A stretch of 36,989 nucleotides of DNA, from the NCBI GenBank assembly GCA_002415025.1, contig DIBR01000031.1, positions 1 through 36,989 on the forward strand, read 5' to 3'. Every line of letters begins with the position of its first letter. Positions within the stretch are counted from its first letter, which is position 1. This document shows, piece after piece, positions 32,554-36,989 of the stretch. Source of the stretch: Spongiibacteraceae bacterium UBA5047. Its GTDB lineage: Bacteria > Pseudomonadota > Gammaproteobacteria > Pseudomonadales > Spongiibacteraceae. The translations under genes and the position numbers were made by a program. The notes beneath the pieces are model-generated. The model was not told the origin of the DNA and did not search any database. It saw only the letters and a program-made list of their open reading frames with translations.

Positions 32554-34870
32554 AAACAGTCTCCATAGAAGGTTCAGGGTCTCGATCAGCCCACAGCAGA
32601 ATGACCGGCAACAGGAAAAAGTCGGTAATCAACGCACAGACAATGCCCATTACCGTTAACAGCGACATACTGGCTGTGGGGTAAAACGCCGAGTAACACA
32701 GTACCAGAAAGCCCAGTGCCAATGTCAGAGAGGTAACCATCAGTGCCGGACCAACGGTGCGAAATGAATGCACCACCGCCTGTTGTGCCGAGAAGTTTTG
32801 CTCGCGACGGGCGCGCAAATACTTGCTCAGGAAGTGGATGGTATCGTCGACGATGATGCCGAGAATCACACCCATGGAAAACGACATGGTGAAATTAACT
32901 TCGCCGTTATAGATTGCCCACAGACCAAAGGCCATACCCATTGGAAACAGGTTAGGCACAATACTGATAAGCCCAAACTTAAGGCTGCCCAGTGCCACAA
33001 CCAGAATAACCGAAATGCCGAGCAGTGCCAGCGGAATACCCACCGCCATAGAGCTGAAATTGCGCTCGGCGATAAAGGCGAACATCACTGCCGGCGAGAC
33101 ACCGTTTGCCGCCATTGACGGCGCGTTGGTTTTTAACCAATCCTGCCCGGCATAGAGAATCTCACGGGTCTCACGGGATTTCAGGTGCTCAAGCGTAACG
33201 ATAAAACGCGAGGCGGATTTATCAATATTTATGCTGTTATTTAAGTCCAGGCCAAAGGGCAGCGAAAATTCGTAGAGTAATAAATACTGGGCGGCAAGAT
33301 CACGCTCCTCCGGTAGTCGATACCACGCTTCGTCGTCGCCATGCAGGTTTTTGTTCAGGCGTTTGAAAATATCAGAAACACTGGAAACGTGCATAACCTT
33401 CGGGTTCTCATGCCACCAGGCTTTAAAGGCATCCAGTTTTGCCAGGTACTCCGGGTCGGCCACGCCGTTTTCGGCAGGCAAGGAAAACTCTATCGTGTAC
33501 AGACCGGTGATATTGTCGGCCATAAAATCAGAATCGTTGCGAAAGTCTATGCGCTCGTCAAAGTAGTGAACAAATTTATCATTGGCCTCATTCAGAGGAA
33601 TCAGTGCGGTGAGAACAATGGCAACGGAGGCTGAAACGAAGAAAACCGGTTTGGGTCTACGCACAATCGTCTCGCCCAACGAGGCCATACGCTGCGCCAT
33701 TATGCTGCGCTGCTGAGCCGGAACCTTGACCGGCAGAATGGCAATGATAGCGGGCAGTAGAATAATTGATAGCAGCCAGGCGAGAATCGCGCCCATTGCC
33801 GAGATATTGCCCAGATCACCCAAGGGAGGAGAATCCGCGAAATTAATGGACAGCAAGCCGAGCGCTGTGGTGATGGAGGTAAGGAATATCGGCATGAAAT
33901 TCAGCCGCAGCGACTCCACCATGGCATCGTTCTTGTTCATCCCCTCTCGCATCAGTGCGAACAGGGAGACCAGAATATGCACGGCATCAGCTACCGCCAA
34001 TGTGGTAATGACAATCGGGGCGACCGCAGAAGGCGAGGTCAGGCCGATACCTAGATAGCCTGCCATACCCATCGCGCCGGCTGTCGAGAACACAATGATC
34101 AGCACGGTGGCAACGGTTGCGGTAATTGAACGCAAAAACAGAAACACAACCAGAATCAGCAAGCCGTACATGGCCGGATACAGGGTCTGCATATCTGCCA
34201 TGGAGGCTTCGGCGAAAGTGTTGCTCATCATGTTAGAGCCGCTCATGTACATGGCGTGCTCGGGGTAGCTTTCCAGAAGTTCGTCACGCAAGATGCGTGT
34301 TGCCGCCACCGCTTCGGTTACCTCGGTCGCAGATTCTCCCAGATACTGGTGAGTAATGGCCACTGCCAGTACATGACCGCTGGGGCTCGTCAGGCGACCC
34401 GACAGTAAAGGCTCGTTAGTGGCAATTTCCCGAATGTTTGCAAGTGCTGTATCCGACAGGTTGAGCGGGTCGGACACCAGATCGGCAACCTTGAGGTCGT
34501 CATCTACCGCTTCGGTGTGCTGATAGTTTGTCACCGAGTCTACCCGTATGGCGTAGGGTAGCTCCCAGGCGCGGGCGGTGAATTCCTGTACCAGCGCCAG
34601 CGTGTCGCGATTAAAGGCGTTGTCGCCGGGCGGCTCTACCACCACCATGGTGATGTCGTTCTTGTTGTAGATATTCTGCACTTCGTCAAAGGCGCGCAAC
34701 TGGGGGTTTTCCGGGCCGAAGTAAACCCGGTAGTCGGTAGAAAACCCCAACATCCGCGCTCCCGATGCCATCAGTAAAACCACAGCCAGCGTTGTAAACA
34801 GTGTCAGCCAGCGATGGGCGATGATGGCACGGCCAAGTTTGACAACCTTTTGATCAATGGCATTGAGCAT
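32534..34870 (-). CDS. MMPL/RND-family exporter (COG1033-type)
   Basis: A 778-residue inner-membrane transporter with two similar halves, each with one helix, a large periplasmic loop and five or six more helices. Helix 1 is at about 19-40 (LTLFTTLAVVLLMASGARML). The first half has ADAVHILVSLF near residue 295; the second has GIIVDDTIHFLSKYLRAR near 674, with the acidic pair expected for proton coupling. The first periplasmic domain contains FSTDYRVYFGPENPQLRAF. Relatives (COG1033, HpnN, mycobacterial MmpL) move lipids or hydrophobic molecules. There is no membrane-fusion protein gene nearby, unlike drug-efflux RND operons. It is first in the operon with the LolA-like and barrel genes; the cargo is unknown. 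Divergent from the ABC exporter across 197 bases. Confidence 0.9.
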   Translation of the reverse strand: MLNAIDQKVVKLGRAIIAHRWLTLFTTLAVVLLMASGARMLGFSTDYRVYFGPENPQLRAFDEVQNIYNKNDITMVVVEPPGDNAFNRDTLALVQEFTARAWELPYAIRVDSVTNYQHTEAVDDDLKVADLVSDPLNLSDTALANIREIATNEPLLSGRLTSPSGHVLAVAITHQYLGESATEVTEAVAATRILRDELLESYPEHAMYMSGSNMMSNTFAEASMADMQTLYPAMYGLLILVVFLFLRSITATVATVLIIVFSTAGAMGMAGYLGIGLTSPSAVAPIVITTLAVADAVHILVSLFALMREGMNKNDAMVESLRLNFMPIFLTSITTALGLLSINFADSPPLGDLGNISAMGAILAWLLSIILLPAIIAILPVKVPAQQRSIMAQRMASLGETIVRRPKPVFFVSASVAIVLTALIPLNEANDKFVHYFDERIDFRNDSDFMADNITGLYTIEFSLPAENGVADPEYLAKLDAFKAWWHENPKVMHVSSVSDIFKRLNKNLHGDDEAWYRLPEERDLAAQYLLLYEFSLPFGLDLNNSINIDKSASRFIVTLEHLKSRETREILYAGQDWLKTNAPSMAANGVSPAVMFAFIAERNFSSMAVGIPLALLGISVILVVALGSLKFGLISIVPNLFPMGMAFGLWAIYNGEVNFTMSFSMGVILGIIVDDTIHFLSKYLRARREQNFSAQQAVVHSFRTVGPALMVTSLTLALGFLVLCYSAFYPTASMSLLTVMGIVCALITDFFLLPVILLWADRDPEPSMETVYEPSAS

Positions 34871-35067
34871 GCGACGTTCCCCTGAACCCGGCGGCCAATA
34901 TGGTCGCGGGGGTATTTATTAATAGCACTATTTAACCACAGCAAGTGAGACTCTGTGTTGCAGCCTGCGCACAAGGTTTCTGCTTGTGCGCTGCGTTGCG
35001 CAATCAGCGGGTTCGCAGCAACTTGCCTGCCGGGCGTATACTGCGGGGCACAGCTAACGAGGTAATC

Positions 35068-36861
35068 ATGCGAAGCCAAAAAACCGATGTGGCCGCCAAA
35101 GAGATCAATTGGTCTATTCTGCGTCAACTAATGCCCTACCTGTTTGAATTTCGCAGCCGCATTCTGCTGGCTCTGCTGTGCCTGATTGGCGCGAAACTCG
35201 CCAGCGTCGGGCTGCCCTTTATCCTCAAGCATCTGGTTGATGATCTGGAAAGCGGCACGGACGCCGGCCAGCTAATGATTTTGCCGCTTGGCTTATTACT
35301 GGCCTACGGCGTGGTTCGATTTTCCAATGTCCTGTTTGGGGAGTTGCGCGACACCCTGTTCGGGCGCGTTACCGAGCGCGCCATGCGCCGGGTGGGTTTG
35401 CGTGTGTTTGAACACCTGCATGCGCTCGACCTTGAGTTTCATCTCAATCGACGCACGGGCGGGCTGTCGCGGGATATCGAGCGCGGCACTAACGGCATCA
35501 GTTTTCTGCTGCGCTTTATGGTCTTTAATATCGTTCCGACCTTTCTTGAAATTGGCCTCGTGATTGTATTGCTGGGTATCAATTACACACCGTGGTTTGC
35601 AGTGATTGTGTTTGTGGCGGTGGCGAGCTATGTCGGCTTTTCGGTGATGGCCACCGAGTGGCGCACCCGCTTTGTACGCGAAGCCAATGAGGCAGAATCG
35701 CGCACCAGCACGCGCGCGGTAGACAGCCTGCTCAATTTTGAAACGGTAAAATATTTCGGCAACGAAGGCTTTGAAGCCAGTCATTACGACGGCGAGCTGG
35801 CCAGTTGGGAAGGCGCCAGACGTCGTAACCGGCTCAGCCTGTTTGTTCTCAACGGGGGGCAGGCCTTTATTATCGCGGGGGCCATGACCAGCGCCATGGT
35901 TCTGGCAGCCCAGCAAGTGGTTGTTGGCGCAATGACGATTGGTGATTTTGTGCTGATTAACGCGTTTATGATGCAGATATTTATGCCGTTGAATTTTCTC
36001 GGGTTTGTGTATCGGGAAATGAAGGGCTCAATGGCGAATATTGAAGCCATGTTCTCGCTACTCGATCAGGTGCCGGCCATTCGGGATAACACGGATGCCA
36101 AAACTCTGGCCGTGCGCGCAGGTGAAATTCGTTTCGAGCAGGTACAGTTTGCCTACGACCCCGAGCGCCCTATTTTGCGGGGCCTGAGTTTTACCGTTAG
36201 GCCGCGCCAGAAACTGGCGATTGTCGGCAGTAGTGGTGCCGGAAAATCAACAATTTTCAAACTGTTGTTTCGCTTCTACGATGTTGGTAGCGGGCGCATT
36301 CTGATTGATGGCCAGGACATTCGCGATGTCAGTCAGGCCTCGTTACGCGACGCCATCGGTGTCGTGCCCCAGGACACGGTGCTGTTTAACATGAGCATTG
36401 GCGACAATATTCGCTACGGGCGTGTAGATGCCAGCGACGAAGATGTGGCGCAAGCCGTGCAGATGGCACATCTCGACACCTTTATCGGGAGTTTGCCAAA
36501 GGGGCTCGATACTCTGGTTGGCGAGCGCGGGCTGAAGTTATCCGGCGGCGAGAAACAGCGGGTTGCCATTGCCAGAACTATTTTAAAGCGGCCGCCGATT
36601 CTGGTGTTCGATGAAGCAACGTCGTCACTGGACAGCAGATCCGAGCGCAGTATCCTGCAGGCGATTCGGGAGATTGCCAGCGATCATACCAGCCTGGTGA
36701 TTGCTCACCGCCTGTCGACCATAGTGGATGCGGATGACATTATTGTGCTCGACAATGGCCGCCTGGTTGAACAGGGAACCCACGCTCAACTGCTGATGCA
36801 GGGTGGCAAGTACGCATCACTATGGGCAATGCAGCAGGCTGAAGCCAAAGAAAAGGGGTGA
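35068..36861 (+). CDS. Atm1/ABCB7-type ABC exporter (fused permease and ATPase)
   Basis: A 597-residue half-transporter that works as a homodimer. I place the start at the ATG 35068 (MRSQKTDVAAKEINWSILRQ) because AACGAGG precedes it; the frame is open upstream to 34945, but that part runs through the divergent intergenic region. The membrane domain (about 30-330) has six helices and the conserved RGTNGISFLL.. NFETVKYFGNE segment of Atm1-like exporters. The ATPase domain has Walker A GSSGAGKST (about 386-394), LSGGEKQRVAIART (about 491-504), Walker B ILVFDEATSSLD (about 511-522) and the H-loop AHRLST. Family members export glutathione-linked sulphur or metal compounds. It stands alone, with no partner gene in view. 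Confidence 0.9.
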   Translation: MRSQKTDVAAKEINWSILRQLMPYLFEFRSRILLALLCLIGAKLASVGLPFILKHLVDDLESGTDAGQLMILPLGLLLAYGVVRFSNVLFGELRDTLFGRVTERAMRRVGLRVFEHLHALDLEFHLNRRTGGLSRDIERGTNGISFLLRFMVFNIVPTFLEIGLVIVLLGINYTPWFAVIVFVAVASYVGFSVMATEWRTRFVREANEAESRTSTRAVDSLLNFETVKYFGNEGFEASHYDGELASWEGARRRNRLSLFVLNGGQAFIIAGAMTSAMVLAAQQVVVGAMTIGDFVLINAFMMQIFMPLNFLGFVYREMKGSMANIEAMFSLLDQVPAIRDNTDAKTLAVRAGEIRFEQVQFAYDPERPILRGLSFTVRPRQKLAIVGSSGAGKSTIFKLLFRFYDVGSGRILIDGQDIRDVSQASLRDAIGVVPQDTVLFNMSIGDNIRYGRVDASDEDVAQAVQMAHLDTFIGSLPKGLDTLVGERGLKLSGGEKQRVAIARTILKRPPILVFDEATSSLDSRSERSILQAIREIASDHTSLVIAHRLSTIVDADDIIVLDNGRLVEQGTHAQLLMQGGKYASLWAMQQAEAKEKG

Positions 36862-36915
36862 AAAGAAAAAGGGTAAACAGGGGCTGCGAAAATATCGCTG
36901 CTCAAACAACCCGAA

Positions 36916-36935
36916 TCGCCTGCAGGGCAGGCTCC
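36916..36935. repeat. REP-like hairpin element, copy 2
   Basis: TCGCCTG-CAGGG-CAGGCTCC: GCCTGC and GCAGGC pair as a hairpin. The same outer words flank a different five-base centre at 11759-11778, and CCCACAGG follows here as GTGGGAGCC does in the first copy. It lies 55 bases after the ABC exporter gene, in an otherwise featureless end of the window. Confidence 0.5.
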
Positions 36936-36989
36936 CACAGGTGCGAGCGGTTGCTGCTGAACAGGATTCGTAGGCCTGATTAAGCGCAG

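Noticed and set aside
34945..35067. N-terminal extension of the ABC exporter
   Set aside because: Cys/Arg-rich extension without family match; the ATG at 35068 has GAGG upstream and fits Atm1-type proteins.
1..36989. Insertion sequences, prophage genes, tRNA, CRISPR arrays
   Set aside because: I saw no transposase, integrase, phage gene, tRNA cloverleaf or regularly spaced repeat array in reading through the window.

Overview
The window reads as the chromosomal replication-origin neighbourhood of a gammaproteobacterium. The minus-strand order atpD-G-A-H-F-E-B-I, then parB-parA-rsmG-mnmG, then mnmE-yidC-yidD-rnpA-rpmH, followed by plus-strand dnaA-dnaN-recF-gyrB, is the arrangement known from Pseudomonas and related marine gammaproteobacteria. 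The accessory genes (a wax ester synthase/DGAT-type acyltransferase, an MMPL/RND lipid-type exporter with LolA-like and beta-barrel partners, an exported DUF255 protein) fit a marine heterotroph, perhaps of the Cellvibrionales type. That placement is inference; no rRNA or lineage-specific marker is present.

Layout. (1) 1-5963, minus: F1Fo ATP synthase operon, entering at atpD (truncated by the window edge) and starting at atpI, with a strong sigma70-like promoter at 6033-6061. (2) 6308-11750: a four-gene accessory block between atpI and parB. It holds an exported DUF255/thioredoxin-fold protein, a chlorophyllase-like lipoprotein, a two-cupin protein and a wax ester synthase/DGAT-like acyltransferase. 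(3) 11813-16125, minus: parB, parA, rsmG, mnmG, driven by a promoter at 16161-16188. (4) 16126-16746: AT-rich non-coding region with DnaA boxes, oriC candidate A. (5) 16747-20599, minus: mnmE, yidC, yidD, rnpA and the short rpmH. (6) 20600-21110: second non-coding region with DnaA boxes, oriC candidate B. (7) 21111-27460, plus: dnaA, dnaN, recF, gyrB, with two near-consensus parS sites inside recF. (8) 27631-30413, plus: small membrane protein, PlsC-type acyltransferase, PhnB/VOC protein, GAF-GGDEF cyclase. (9) 30422-34870, minus: a three-gene envelope operon (RND/MMPL exporter, LolA-like periplasmic protein, beta-barrel protein). (10) 35068-36861, plus: an Atm1-type ABC exporter.

The core genes cooperate in initiating replication (DnaA, DnaN, GyrB, the origin regions), segregating the origin (ParA/ParB acting on parS), translation and tRNA modification (RpmH, RnpA, MnmE/MnmG, RsmG), membrane protein insertion (YidC/YidD) and ATP synthesis. 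The least ordinary parts are the two DnaA-box clusters flanking mnmE-rpmH, parS sites embedded in recF codons, an intrinsic terminator that separates dnaN from recF, the accessory block with a chlorophyllase-like lipoprotein behind a palindromic divergent promoter, the RND-LolA-barrel operon, and a repeated REP-like hairpin. I saw no insertion sequence, CRISPR array, tRNA, rRNA or prophage gene.
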